The position numbers and the translations under genes were made by a program. The notes under the pieces were generated by a model. The model searched no databases. It had not been told where the DNA came from and was given only the letters and a program-made list of their open reading frames with translations. Below, piece after piece: positions 42,620 to 52,005 of a stretch of DNA of 64,000 bases. The first letter of the stretch is position 1. Each line of letters starts with the position of its first letter. The DNA is from Aquimarina algicola (lineage in GTDB: Bacteria; Bacteroidota; Bacteroidia; Flavobacteriales; Flavobacteriaceae): positions 372,001-436,000 of the forward strand of contig NZ_VFWZ01000005.1 in assembly GCF_006443095.1 (NCBI RefSeq), read 5' to 3'.

Positions 42620-43282
42620 ATGAAACAACTTAATGAATTGATCAATCATGATGAACCCGGGTGGGAATTAGTGTCTGAATGGATCAAAGAAGCCATAAAC
42701 AAAATTCAAGTACTACCAAAAGATAAAAAGAGCGCAGAACTTACTTTATATAATAGCCAGGTGACTACCCGTTCTCCTATGGGAGCTATTATTTATGAAA
42801 CTGGAGGAATTCTGGTAGACAATGGATGGATTCGAATTCTTGGTTCTGGTCATACAAAACTAAACCGTAGTATCACTGATTGGAATAAAGGCAAATCGAT
42901 TACCGAATTTGGACAACAAGCACCATATTTTCTTGTTGCTGATGATATTATAGGAGGTTTTTTTGCTGTAAATGGAGGAGCATTTGGTAAAGATCTAGGA
43001 AAAATGTATTATTTCGCACCGGATAGCCTCGAATGGGAAGCTATGGATATCGGATACTCTGATTTTATAAATTGGACATGTATTGGTAATTTAGAACAGT
43101 TTTATCAAGGTTTTAGATGGAAAAATTGGAGAGAAGAAGTAAAACAAATAGACGGAACGAGAGGTATAGCATTTTATCCTTTTTTGTGGACTCAATACAA
43201 TGATATAAATGATTTAAGCCGTAAGTCTATTTCAATTGAAGAAATTTGGAATGTGCAGATTGATTTTAGAAAACAACTTTAA
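42620..43282 (+). CDS. DUF2625 family protein
   Basis: This 220-residue soluble protein matches DUF2625 through RSPMGAIIYETGGILVDNGWIRILGSG, DIIGGFFAVNGGAF, GKMYYFAPDSLEWE and FYQGFRWKNWREEV. These proteins are scattered in bacteria, with a SMI1/KNR4-like look, and their role is unknown. It is 57 nt after rimO and could be read from the same promoter. A strong terminator follows. Confidence 0.9.
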   Translation: MKQLNELINHDEPGWELVSEWIKEAINKIQVLPKDKKSAELTLYNSQVTTRSPMGAIIYETGGILVDNGWIRILGSGHTKLNRSITDWNKGKSITEFGQQAPYFLVADDIIGGFFAVNGGAFGKDLGKMYYFAPDSLEWEAMDIGYSDFINWTCIGNLEQFYQGFRWKNWREEVKQIDGTRGIAFYPFLWTQYNDINDLSRKSISIEEIWNVQIDFRKQL

Positions 43283-43317
43283 TGTACATACTATTAAATA
43301 GTATTTTTCTTAATAAA

Positions 43318-43346
43318 AAAAGAAGCCTTTATTAAGGCTTCTTTTG
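43318..43346 (+). terminator. Terminator after the DUF2625 gene
   Basis: A perfect 9-bp stem (43321-43329 with 43334-43342), extendable by flanking A/T pairs, has a 4-nt loop and a T run. Confidence 0.9.
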
Positions 43347-43986
43347 ATATAAGAAAATAGATTCTCTTTTTATTTTTTGGCTAACTAAATAAATTGATTT
43401 AATAAACTATTTCTTACAATATTTTTTCTCTATCTATTTTAAAATAAAGGTGTTAACACTTAAATGATGCCGCAAAAGTATTCAAAAAAAAGAAGTATTA
43501 TCTTAAAATTTTTCTAATGAATTTTAAAAAAGGGTAACCTTGATTCATATATAAAATATTAAGTGTTCAATGATAATCGCATAGCTATTATAAACTATAT
43601 AATATTAATATAAAACAGTTAAGGTTTAATGATTTTTTTAGCAGTTTTGTTGTATTATCTGTGGTCTTAAATTTGTCGTAAAATCCTCGATAATTAACAT
43701 TTTGATAATATTGGGGTCTTTTTTGAAGTGGTAGTTGTGTAATCTTTAGTGTTATTTAAGTTTTATTACGATTATTTTAAATAATAGAATGTGTAATTGA
43801 TGTTAAGAAAATTATTATTGGATACCAATGATATTATCTCAGTTTTTTAATTAAAAAATAGGATGTACAAAAAGTTTTATCTGATAAATACCAAATAAAA
43901 TTGATATGATGAGAGTCACTTTTTATACATCCTAATTAGGATTGTTGTACAAATTTTGCTTAACACAATATTTCAACAACAAAGAA
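43347..43986. other. Long gene-free AT-rich region
   Basis: About 640 nt with many stops in all frames and no open frame of note. Apart from the inverted repeat at 43860-43933 I see no feature. It could hide a small RNA or be decayed sequence at the edge of an accessory block. Confidence 0.5.
43860..43933. repeat. Inverted repeat with 16-nt arms
   Basis: AGGATGTACAAAAAGT (43860-43875) and ACTTTTTATACATCCT (43918-43933) pair at 15 of 16 positions around a 42-nt centre. It is 54 nt past the nitroreductase stop. It may be a terminator-like or RNA-stabilising structure, or a remnant of a small element. Confidence 0.55.
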
Positions 43987-44616
43987 TTATATTATTTCAA
44001 ATAATTCTGAGATCGGTTTGCGAACTTTTTTATCATTTTGAGTTGCATCTTCTGTTGATCTGTACCCAATAGTTGCGACAACAGTAGCTGTTAGTCCTTT
44101 ATCGGATAATCCTAAAATAGTATTGTATTGATCAGGCTCAAAACCTTCCATTGGGCAAGCATCAATTTTTAATTCTGCGCAAGCAGCAAGTAAATTTCCT
44201 AAACCGATATAGACCTGTCTAGCAGTCCAGTTTTTCATACTTTCATCAGAATGCTCTCCAATTTTAGACTTCATAAAATCACCATAACCTGTTAGGTTTT
44301 CAGGATCGACACCTTGTGTTTTAGCTTTCAAATTTAGATAGCTATCAATCATTTCTGGCCCTACTTGAGTATAACTACAAAATACAATCAGTTGCGAAGC
44401 GTCTACAATTTGAGATTGTCCCCAAGATACAGGCTGTAATTGCTTACGAATTTCTGGATCTTCTACAATTAATACTTTGTAAGCCTGTAAGCCATAAGAT
44501 GATGCTGATAGCGAAACGGCTTCTTTGATCTTATTAAGATCTGTTTCTGATATTTTTTTTGTTGCATCAAATTTTTTTGTGGCGTAGCGCCATTTTAAAT
44601 GTTCTAATAATTGCAT
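43987..44616 (-). CDS. NAD(P)H-dependent nitroreductase family protein
   Basis: This 209-residue flavoprotein is of the NfsB/YdgI kind. It begins LLEHLKWRYATKKFDATKKISETDLNKIKEAV, with the FMN-binding Arg/Lys segment. Later parts include ASSYGLQAYKVLIVEDPEIRKQL and GLGNLLAACAELKIDACPMEGFEP. These enzymes reduce quinones, nitro compounds or related electrophiles. The gene lies 12 nt downstream of a pirin gene and near an AraC regulator, a common stress-linked arrangement. Confidence 0.94.
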   Translation of the reverse strand: MQLLEHLKWRYATKKFDATKKISETDLNKIKEAVSLSASSYGLQAYKVLIVEDPEIRKQLQPVSWGQSQIVDASQLIVFCSYTQVGPEMIDSYLNLKAKTQGVDPENLTGYGDFMKSKIGEHSDESMKNWTARQVYIGLGNLLAACAELKIDACPMEGFEPDQYNTILGLSDKGLTATVVATIGYRSTEDATQNDKKVRKPISELFEII

Positions 44617-44628
44617 TATTATATGATT

Positions 44629-45342
44629 TTAGATTAACATTGGTACTTCTATTATTAAGAGTTTGGCAGTACTATCGGCATGTATGTCTATACTTTTAGC
44701 CTCTATAATGCCTAAACCATCTCTTTTATGTAGTTTTTGTGTCGCAATGGTCATTTCCCCTTCTAAGACAAAAGCGTATACCCCATTATCTAGATTTTTT
44801 GGTGTATACGAACTCGTATATCCTTTCTCAAAAGTTCCTAGATGAAACCATGCATTCTGATGTATCCATACTCCCTGATCTTCTGGAGAAGGAGAAACTA
44901 TTTGATATAGAGTATTGTTCAAATGTTGAGCATCGAGCGTAATTTGATCATACCGCGGCGTTACATTTTTTTGATTTGGGATTACCCATATCTGAAGGAA
45001 TTTCACAGATTGATCCTTGTTCTTATTGTATTCACTATGAAAAACTCCTGTTCCTGCACTCATTACCTGTATATCACCTTGTTTGATTACAGTGGTATTA
45101 CCCATACTATCACTGTGTTCAAGATCACCTTCTAATGGAATAGAAATAATCTCCATATTATCATGAGGATGTTTACCAAATCCCATTCCCGGAGCAACAA
45201 TATCATCATTTAATACTCGTAAAGCTCCAAAATTCATTCTCTTGGGATCGTAGTAGTTGGCAAAGCTAAAAGAGTGTCTTGATTGTAACCACCCATGATC
45301 TGCTTGACCCCTTGTTTCTGCTTTGTGAATTATTGTTTTCAT
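44629..45342 (-). CDS. Pirin family protein
   Basis: The start is placed at ATG 45342 (237 residues) because MKTIIHKAETRGQADHGWLQSRHSFSF is the family N-terminus. An upstream in-frame ATG at 45366 adds 8 atypical residues. The bicupin metal ligands are visible: H58, H60, H102 and E104. Bacterial pirins act as quercetinases or redox-linked regulators. It precedes the nitroreductase gene and follows an AraC-family regulator gene on the same strand (91 nt), which suggests a small regulated unit. Confidence 0.95.
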   Translation of the reverse strand: MKTIIHKAETRGQADHGWLQSRHSFSFANYYDPKRMNFGALRVLNDDIVAPGMGFGKHPHDNMEIISIPLEGDLEHSDSMGNTTVIKQGDIQVMSAGTGVFHSEYNKNKDQSVKFLQIWVIPNQKNVTPRYDQITLDAQHLNNTLYQIVSPSPEDQGVWIHQNAWFHLGTFEKGYTSSYTPKNLDNGVYAFVLEGEMTIATQKLHKRDGLGIIEAKSIDIHADSTAKLLIIEVPMLI

Positions 45343-45433
45343 GATTTTATTTCTTTTACAGTACAAATTTCTTATATAAATAAGAATGTCACCATATCAT
45401 AATACGCAGATAGTATATAAAAATCCGATGTGA

Positions 45434-46309
45434 TCACTCGCGCTTTTTATTTTTGAATTTTGATGGAGATATACCAGTACATTTTTTGAAAAAATTACTA
45501 AAATTAGAAGGCTCAGAAAATCCAAGAGTATATCCTATTTCTTTAGTCGTTTGATCAGTAAAAAATAATAAACGTTTTGCAGCTACTATAATTCGAGATT
45601 GTAAATATTCTTTTGCCGTTTTACCAATTAAAGTTTTTATAGTTCTATTAAGGTGATCAGATGTTACATGCAATGCCTCTGCATATTGTTGAACAAGATG
45701 CCATTCTGAGAAATGATACTCTACAAGACGTTTATATTCTTTTAGAATTGTCGACCCGGCATGCAACTGTTGTGTATTTTGTTGTTGCGGAGTGTAGAAA
45801 TTATTGCAAGCTATCAAAAAGAGTTTTAGCAATGACGATAAGGCCTCTTCTTTGAATTGCATTTGAGAGTGAACAGTATCATATAACTGAGAACTATATT
45901 GATGCAAAATTTTATACTGTTTGCTGTCTAATAATAAAGGAGGTGATTGCCCATAATCGGTAAATAAATTGATATTTTCTATAAAGCATGAGTCTATCAC
46001 ATTGTTAATCAAAAACTGATTAGAAAATGTAATTACCCATCCATATGGCTTTTGTTTTTCTATGATTTGATGTACCTGCCCGGGACTGATGAAGTATATT
46101 TGCTTATCACCTAAGGAATACTCATTGAAGTCAATAACATGAGTGCCAATCGCTTTTTTTACAATAATAATAGTGAAAAAATTATGTCGGTGTGGAGGAT
46201 CGACTTTACCATTTTTTGCTACACTTACTTCTTCTGTTCTTTTAACATCAAAAGTGATTTGATTATTAGTAGTATCGACATGCTCATATGTCATTACAGG
46301 AAAATCCAT
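45434..46309 (-). CDS. AraC-family transcriptional regulator
   Basis: This 291-residue regulator has an N-terminal cupin-type effector domain (PPHRHNFFTIIIVKKAIGTH...YFISPGQVHQI). The C-terminal double helix-turn-helix (about 200-291) has TSDHLNRTIKTLIGKTAKEYLQ and the signature IGYTLGFSEPSNFSNFFKKCTGISPSKF. It probably controls the adjacent pirin-nitroreductase genes. It resembles the regulator at 49489 in architecture. Confidence 0.93.
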   Translation of the reverse strand: MDFPVMTYEHVDTTNNQITFDVKRTEEVSVAKNGKVDPPHRHNFFTIIIVKKAIGTHVIDFNEYSLGDKQIYFISPGQVHQIIEKQKPYGWVITFSNQFLINNVIDSCFIENINLFTDYGQSPPLLLDSKQYKILHQYSSQLYDTVHSQMQFKEEALSSLLKLFLIACNNFYTPQQQNTQQLHAGSTILKEYKRLVEYHFSEWHLVQQYAEALHVTSDHLNRTIKTLIGKTAKEYLQSRIIVAAKRLLFFTDQTTKEIGYTLGFSEPSNFSNFFKKCTGISPSKFKNKKRE

Positions 46310-46425
46310 ATACCGTGTTTATATTTTGTATCAAAATAATAGGTAAGATATAGTATTTTATTTTCTAAAATTTCTTTTTAGCACTGTTTTAAGAAGAGTT
46401 TTTCAGATTGTTGACACTAATTTTA

Positions 46426-47499
46426 TTATAGTTCGTCTAGGATTGCAGGGATTAATTCTTGAAAAAATATATTATTATAATGCCTACCACTGCAATTCGT
46501 AAATATGCTTAATGTTGTTTGATTTTTGGGGTTAAAAAGAATGAGAGACTGATATTTTAAAGTCCCTCCAAAATGTCCTATATATTCTTGATCGTTGTAG
46601 GTTAACTTCATGATACCGTATCCATATTGATTGATGATCCCTTTGCCAATTGGAATCGTCATGGGTTTCATAGCAATCCATTCTTGCATTGCAAAAAATG
46701 TTTCTGGTTTTATTATAGAGGATTCGATCATTAGCTTTTGTAAAAAACGATTAGTTGTTTTTGCATTGCTATAAATTCCTCCATCATATCCGTAATGTTC
46801 TTCCCATTTTGATACATCTGCATTTGACTCTGCTGTTTGAGCAAAAAACGACTGCAAACCATTTTTGGGAATATCCATTGTGATGTCAGAAAAACCAATG
46901 TCTGTATAGAATTGATTTAAGGCTAGTGCAGCAGTTGTATTAGTAACCGATTCTATAATTTGTTCTAAGATTAGATAATTTGTATTACTATATACAAATG
47001 TTCCGGCGTTTGTTATTTTTTTTTGCACTAGTGCTGCTTTTTCTTCGAATGTTGTAGGAGTTTTATGATTCGTAACGCTTGTGATCCACTCCGGATGCTT
47101 TGTATAATCAGCCAATCCACTAGTATGATTTAATAGGTTTTTTATGATGATTTGGTCAAACCCTTCAATATCCTTTATAGGAGGGATGTATTGTACAACT
47201 TTGTCATTGATATCTAGCTTTTTTTCTTCTACAAGTTTAAAAATATATACAGCAACTAATAGTTTGGTAACACTACCAATACCATAGATACTTTGTTGAT
47301 TGACAGCTTTGTTACAGTAATCAAATGATAGTTTATCGTCTTGAGTTTGTATGGCAACCTGTAAAGTTGGAATATTTTTGTTTTTTGCAATTCGGATAAC
47401 TTTTTTTTCTATTCCTTTTAATGGATTTGTGGAAGGGGTATTGATGTGAAAAATATTAAAAAATAAATGACTTATGAGAATTAAAATATAAGACTTCAT
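46426..47499 (-). CDS. Serine hydrolase of the beta-lactamase (class C-like) family, secreted
   Basis: Start ATG 47499 gives 357 residues with a signal-like N-terminus (MKSYILILISHLFFNIF). An upstream in-frame ATG adds 15 Asn/Ile-rich residues and is unlikely. The nucleophile motif is S76-V-T-K79 in GIGSVTKLL. YSNTNYL carries the Tyr-x-Asn, and GHFGGT near the C-terminus is the HxG motif. It is a D-alanyl-D-alanine carboxypeptidase/esterase-like enzyme of unknown substrate. Confidence 0.9.
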   Translation of the reverse strand: MKSYILILISHLFFNIFHINTPSTNPLKGIEKKVIRIAKNKNIPTLQVAIQTQDDKLSFDYCNKAVNQQSIYGIGSVTKLLVAVYIFKLVEEKKLDINDKVVQYIPPIKDIEGFDQIIIKNLLNHTSGLADYTKHPEWITSVTNHKTPTTFEEKAALVQKKITNAGTFVYSNTNYLILEQIIESVTNTTAALALNQFYTDIGFSDITMDIPKNGLQSFFAQTAESNADVSKWEEHYGYDGGIYSNAKTTNRFLQKLMIESSIIKPETFFAMQEWIAMKPMTIPIGKGIINQYGYGIMKLTYNDQEYIGHFGGTLKYQSLILFNPKNQTTLSIFTNCSGRHYNNIFFQELIPAILDEL

Positions 47500-47643
47500 A
47501 TGATTAATGATGATATTTTGATTGATAAAATTATTTTGATGCAATCAAAGTAATCATTTTACAGAGAAAACTTTCATAGTATTTTTATAAAAGTTAATCC
47601 ATATAATACTTCGTTTTTTGGAATAGTATATTGCCTTAATTTT

Positions 47644-48222
47644 TTAAAAAGATAGAGAATCAATTTTTTGTAGTTCATTATATAGACTGTCTAGAAACGA
47701 CTGTTGATTTTTATCGTCTTTAAAATATCTTTGATAGAGTACACTACAACTTTGTACATCCAAAATATTTTTTGTGTTGAAAGACCAATCATCTGTGTTT
47801 TTGACCGCTATCCCTAGATCATCACTACAGCTTTGCCACATTTGAGAAAATTTGGTTTTTTTATCATCGTTGAGTTGGCTGAAATCAGCATAAACTGTAA
47901 ATCCACGCATTTCCCGATTAAAGAATTTTACAATCATAGTGATTGGAACACCTCCCCAATCTATCGGTTTTCCTGTTGGTAATTCTATAGTACTAAGTTT
48001 TTCTTCACTCATCATTTTCTCTTGTTTTCCTTTTTTAAACAAGTGTTTTTCATAAGTGAGTTTTGTGCCTTTTGGTAATTTAATATTTTTTATTGCAATA
48101 GGTTCTGTAGTCCCAAAATAAGGGTAATTAGGAGGAGCAGGACCATTCGGATTCATATTACCAATACATCCTGTCAAAGAGAATATACCTAACAAATAGG
48201 AAGAAAATTTAAAAAAATCCAT
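47644..48222 (-). CDS. Lipoprotein of unknown function (possibly DUF2931-like)
   Basis: The start at ATG 48222 (192 residues) gives the lipoprotein signal MDFFKFSSYLLGIFSLTGC (Cys19). An upstream ATG at 48288 would hide it. The mature part has KLPKGTKLTYEKHLFKK, PIDWGGVPITMIVKFFNRE and a cysteine pair, one Cys in QSCSDD and one in VQSCSV. The pattern loosely recalls DUF2931 lipoproteins, but I am not sure. It is downstream of DoxX on the same strand (93 nt). Confidence 0.6.
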   Translation of the reverse strand: MDFFKFSSYLLGIFSLTGCIGNMNPNGPAPPNYPYFGTTEPIAIKNIKLPKGTKLTYEKHLFKKGKQEKMMSEEKLSTIELPTGKPIDWGGVPITMIVKFFNREMRGFTVYADFSQLNDDKKTKFSQMWQSCSDDLGIAVKNTDDWSFNTKNILDVQSCSVLYQRYFKDDKNQQSFLDSLYNELQKIDSLSF

Positions 48223-48315
48223 AGGCTTTTTTAACAAAAAAACTATTATTCTATGTACAATGGTATAGTTTTTTATTGTTCTTACCAAGTTTTTCTCAGT
48301 TCAATAGGTCTTTTA

Positions 48316-48714
48316 CTATGATTTGTTTGTAGACAATTTTGTTTGTGTATATTTTCCAAATACTTTTCTATCATATATCCAAGAAAGAGTAAGTAAAACA
48401 ATAGATATAATAGCAGGTAGATATTCTCCATCTTTTACCATAATATGGGCTGCCAAAGCCAAAATAGCGTCATATAGAAACCCTGCATAAGCCAATTCTT
48501 TGAGAAAGTTTGATTTTTTAATCAAAATGACGAGTACTCCTAGGACCTTTAGAATTGCTAATGGGTATATAATCCATGTCGGAAAACCAAGACTTGTAAA
48601 AAAACCTGAAGCTCTCTCATAGTTAAAAAAGTACATCATGGCTCCAGAAAAGAATAACAAACAAAGTAAACTTGTCGTAATCCAATAAATGATTTTATTT
48701 TTTTTCATGTTCAT
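48316..48714 (-). CDS. DoxX family membrane protein
   Basis: This 132-residue protein has four membrane helices. It begins IIYWITTSLLCLLFFSGAMMYFF and has YPLAILKVLGVLVILI, the DoxX-like pattern. DoxX-type proteins are linked to thiol and oxidative stress balance in some bacteria. The start is 6 nt after the stop of the peroxiredoxin-like gene, so they are co-transcribed. ATG 48708 is an alternative start. Confidence 0.88.
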   Translation of the reverse strand: MNMKKNKIIYWITTSLLCLLFFSGAMMYFFNYERASGFFTSLGFPTWIIYPLAILKVLGVLVILIKKSNFLKELAYAGFLYDAILALAAHIMVKDGEYLPAIISIVLLTLSWIYDRKVFGKYTQTKLSTNKS

Positions 48715-48720
48715 GTGATT

Positions 48721-49386
48721 TTATAATGTTTCGTTTAGATATGATTTGTTTTTTAAAATAGTCAATATCTGTTTGGGTTCAATCCTTGTCATATAGTCAG
48801 CTTCAAAATGAACGAAAACAATTTCTCTGTTTTTATCAATTACATATACGGCAGGAACCGGTAATTCATAATTTTCATTTCCATGGATTTTTGTGAAGTC
48901 CATACCAAAACCGGCGTAATCTTTTTTGGTTTGTTCATTTAATTGAAATACGATTCCGATTGCTTTCATAAATTGTGCATCTTTATCTGTTAATACAGGA
49001 AATGAAAGGCTATTCTTTTGTGTGGTTTGTGTAGCGAATTCTTCTACTTCGGCACTTATTGCAATAATGTCAGCTCCAGCTTTTTTAAAATCATCCTTTA
49101 ATCTTTCATATTCCTGAAGTTCCAGGTTACAATAAGGGCACCAGCCACCACGATAAAAATTGAGTATTAGAAATTCTGATTGAACCATTTCTCTCAATAG
49201 AATTTTGTTTCCTTGGTTATCTGTAAGTGAAAAATCAGGAATGATGTCACCTTTTTGTAAAGCATTTTCTTTTAAACGACTAGCATTAATTTCTTTAATA
49301 TCATTTTTAAAAGTTTGAATGATCGATTTTGGCATGCGTGTCATAGTTGCATCCCGAAATTGTTGTAACTGTTCTGTAAGTGTCAT
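48721..49386 (-). CDS. Peroxiredoxin-like (AhpC/TSA) family protein
   Basis: This 221-residue cytoplasmic protein has a thioredoxin fold with the active site GGWC83PYC86NLELQEYE, as in peroxiredoxin-like YkuU/BCP-related proteins. An N-terminal helical segment of about 45 residues precedes the PDFSLTDNQGN domain start. It should reduce peroxides or disulfides. It pairs with DoxX downstream and an AraC regulator upstream (102 nt). Confidence 0.92.
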   Translation of the reverse strand: MTLTEQLQQFRDATMTRMPKSIIQTFKNDIKEINASRLKENALQKGDIIPDFSLTDNQGNKILLREMVQSEFLILNFYRGGWCPYCNLELQEYERLKDDFKKAGADIIAISAEVEEFATQTTQKNSLSFPVLTDKDAQFMKAIGIVFQLNEQTKKDYAGFGMDFTKIHGNENYELPVPAVYVIDKNREIVFVHFEADYMTRIEPKQILTILKNKSYLNETL

Positions 49387-49488
49387 ATCGTTCTCTTTTT
49401 GTTGGGTACAAAACTAGAAGGGCACGATATGTTTTCAATTATCTATCTCGAAATAAAAATAGTCAATATGTAACTGATGAGAGTAAGG

Positions 49489-50352
49489 TCACATTTCTTT
49501 TTGGAAATGCTTCGGAGTGACACCAGTAAATTTTTTGAAAAACCGGATAAAGTTAGAGGGTTCATTAAACCCCATTTTAAAAGCAATTTCTTGAGAAGTA
49601 TACTTTTTTTCTGAAATGTTTCTTTTGATTTCTAAAAGTAACCAATTATCGATAAAAGATTTTGCTGTTTGATTACATATTTCTTTACAAATATCGTTTA
49701 GGTACTTGTAAGAAAAGGATAATTCTTTTGCATAATCTTTAGCATTGTGGCTTTGATTATACTTTTTAAGTAATAGTTGTTTGAAAGCTAAAAAATCTTT
49801 GAACCGTTGACTTTCAAAAATATCATGTTGATAGATAGAATGTCGTTTTATCTGAAATAATAAACCCATAAAAGTAGTATTGATGAGTTCGGATTTGAGA
49901 TTAACATTTGTATCAATGTGAATATTTTGTAATAAATCAAAAAAGGGAATTAATTTCTTTATATTTTCTTCACCTATTAGAATCACAGGATTATGAAATA
50001 ATTGAAAAAAATGAAACAAATTCTGTTCGCTAATTTTACTGGTAATAAAATGCTCTTCGAACGAAATGACAAAACCTTCTACTTGTAAAGGTTTTTCAAA
50101 GTGATGTACTTGTTCCTTTGTTAATGGAATGATAACACCAGGATACAGCTTTTGTGGGATAAAATCAATTGTGTGTTCTCCTTGACCTTTTGTAATGATG
50201 AGTAAAGAGTGAAACTTTATTCGATGGGGTTTTGATAAATCATATGCACTTTTTTCACATCTAGCATATAATTCTTTTATTGAAATAAATTCAAAAGGAA
50301 CGGTTTGTTTTACAAATCGAGAAAAAACGATATTTTCTATTTCTATGGGCAT
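49489..50352 (-). CDS. AraC-family transcriptional regulator
   Basis: This 287-residue protein has an N-terminal effector domain with KFHSLLIITKGQGEHTIDF. The C-terminal AraC domain has the helix IAFKMGFNEPSNFIRFFKKFTGVTPKHF. It lies just upstream of the peroxiredoxin-like and DoxX genes on the same strand and probably controls them. It is a relative of the regulator at 45434 (GFxEPSNFxxFFKKxTGxxPxxF in both). Confidence 0.93.
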   Translation of the reverse strand: MPIEIENIVFSRFVKQTVPFEFISIKELYARCEKSAYDLSKPHRIKFHSLLIITKGQGEHTIDFIPQKLYPGVIIPLTKEQVHHFEKPLQVEGFVISFEEHFITSKISEQNLFHFFQLFHNPVILIGEENIKKLIPFFDLLQNIHIDTNVNLKSELINTTFMGLLFQIKRHSIYQHDIFESQRFKDFLAFKQLLLKKYNQSHNAKDYAKELSFSYKYLNDICKEICNQTAKSFIDNWLLLEIKRNISEKKYTSQEIAFKMGFNEPSNFIRFFKKFTGVTPKHFQKEM

Positions 50353-50401
50353 ATTTATAATACGTTTTATTGCAATCGAAATTGTTTGTGCTTTAAGTCG
50401 A

Positions 50402-50737
50402 TTAATTTATGTTTTTAATCATAGGTTTTGAGATGTCTACTCTAATTTTATTTAGAATACATTTATTATTTTTTGATTCAGTGATACATTTGTATATATA
50501 TTCTTGTCCGGATTTATCTCTGCAATTATACCCGGTAATTCCTCCAATATTAGTATCAACACAGAACCAATCCTTAATGTCTACCATTTTCACAAGCTTT
50601 TTATCAAACTTTTTTTTAGTTACTCTTACGTTATTAATGTAGTATTTTGTTGGAGTATCTTGCTCAATTGATTTTATAGAAACAGTAAATAAAGGAGAAA
50701 ATAACATAAGAGAAATAAAGATAGCCATTATTTTCAT
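50402..50737 (-). CDS. Secreted hypothetical protein
   Basis: The start ATG 50737 gives 111 residues with a signal-like N-terminus (MKIMAIFISLMLFSPLFTVS). An upstream ATG at 50782 would hide it. The mature part is lysine-rich with four cysteines (WFCVD, YNCRD, YKCI, NKCIL) that could form two disulfides. It is not recognised. It sits just upstream of the AraC gene. Confidence 0.55.
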   Translation of the reverse strand: MKIMAIFISLMLFSPLFTVSIKSIEQDTPTKYYINNVRVTKKKFDKKLVKMVDIKDWFCVDTNIGGITGYNCRDKSGQEYIYKCITESKNNKCILNKIRVDISKPMIKNIN

Positions 50738-50923
50738 GTGACCTCTGTTTTTTATTATTAGCTCTATGGAACTAATACACAAAATGTAGTGTTTAAAAAG
50801 AAATTAAATTTTATAGGTATTTATAATAGATGATAGTTTTTGGATTATTGAAAATTAATTTCCTGGAGAAAAGTTGTTTTTATATTTTGTATTTGAACTT
50901 GGCTAAATAAAATACTTTTTAAA

Positions 50924-51814
50924 TTACGTACCTTGCATCACAAAAATACATTCCTCAAACTTTTTATTTGCTAAATCATCCTTTCTGATTCCAAAATACC
51001 CCTGTGCATCACCAATTTTATTAAAAATAGGCATAGATAATATATTCACAAATTCAGTAGCTAATAATTCTTGTTCATCAATTTCAGGTTCCTCTTCGTA
51101 CTCATCATCGAGTTCGAGTTCGTCTTGATTTATATATGCATATGCCCAATCGCAAGCTACATTATCCTGAAGTGGTCTTGGGATACCTAATATCTGAGAA
51201 GTATCTAAACTTTTTAGTATTGAGTAATGAAATTCTATTATATTATCATGATCATTATCCGAAAGTTCTTCCCATTCAGCATACTCATAAATATTATTTG
51301 GGATTTCAAAAAAGGATTCAAATACCATTGCTGATTCTTCGAAATGGTAATCGGGTATCATTGTTTTTGGAAAAGGTGTAATTTTTAATTGATCACTATC
51401 TCCATCATAAAAGAGGATTTTGTATTTTTTCTTGGATTGGATAAAATTAAACTCTGCACCAAACTTATTTATGGGATCTTCGAAATAAGCAAAAAAATAT
51501 AAGATACCACTTTTAGGCAAATGATCCTCAATTTGATAAGGTGCTATTTCCGATAGATTTAATTGTGCTAGAAAAACCATAGGTTTATTTTCAAACTCGG
51601 GCCATTTCATATTAGATCCTAGATGAGGAGTACCTCCTTTTTTTGACATTCCTAAAGTTACTTTTTTAGATATTTCATCTTTAATTTTTATGGCAGGGAC
51701 TGTTCCTGATTTGATAAAATCAAAATAAGATTTCTTTACACTATTGATATTTTCCCATGTGATGGTGTGGAATTTATTTTCAAGTATTTTTAAGTGTTCT
51801 ACCTTACTAATCAT
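50924..51814 (-). CDS. DUF1963 (YwqG-like) protein
   Basis: This 296-residue soluble protein has KKGGTPHLGSNMKWPEFENKPMVFLAQLNLSEI, then GILYFFAYFE, and later LLGIP-type RPLQDNVACDW. These match DUF1963, the YwqG family. A very acidic stretch (DELELDDEYEEEPEIDEQEL) lies near residue 240. YwqG proteins are of unknown role and sometimes occur in toxin-immunity loci. No toxin gene is next to it here. Confidence 0.88.
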   Translation of the reverse strand: MISKVEHLKILENKFHTITWENINSVKKSYFDFIKSGTVPAIKIKDEISKKVTLGMSKKGGTPHLGSNMKWPEFENKPMVFLAQLNLSEIAPYQIEDHLPKSGILYFFAYFEDPINKFGAEFNFIQSKKKYKILFYDGDSDQLKITPFPKTMIPDYHFEESAMVFESFFEIPNNIYEYAEWEELSDNDHDNIIEFHYSILKSLDTSQILGIPRPLQDNVACDWAYAYINQDELELDDEYEEEPEIDEQELLATEFVNILSMPIFNKIGDAQGYFGIRKDDLANKKFEECIFVMQGT

Positions 51815-52005
51815 TATATTATGGATGTTTTAGATAAGTGTAGATAAAAATACCTTTTTACGAGAGTGTAAAATCCCCTATTTCTAGTGAAAATACTATT
51901 TTAAATAATGGACAGCTTTATGATATTTTTTTAGGATATTCAAGAGAGTAGCAAATATCACATCAAATTTATTTTGTACTTGTTGTAAATTCCAATTTAT
52001 AGAGC

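Noticed and set aside
39992..47499. The two beta-lactamase-fold proteins as antibiotic resistance genes
   Set aside because: Both have SxxK, but their other motifs fit the broad esterase/DD-peptidase group, and the two genes are not linked to resistance elements.
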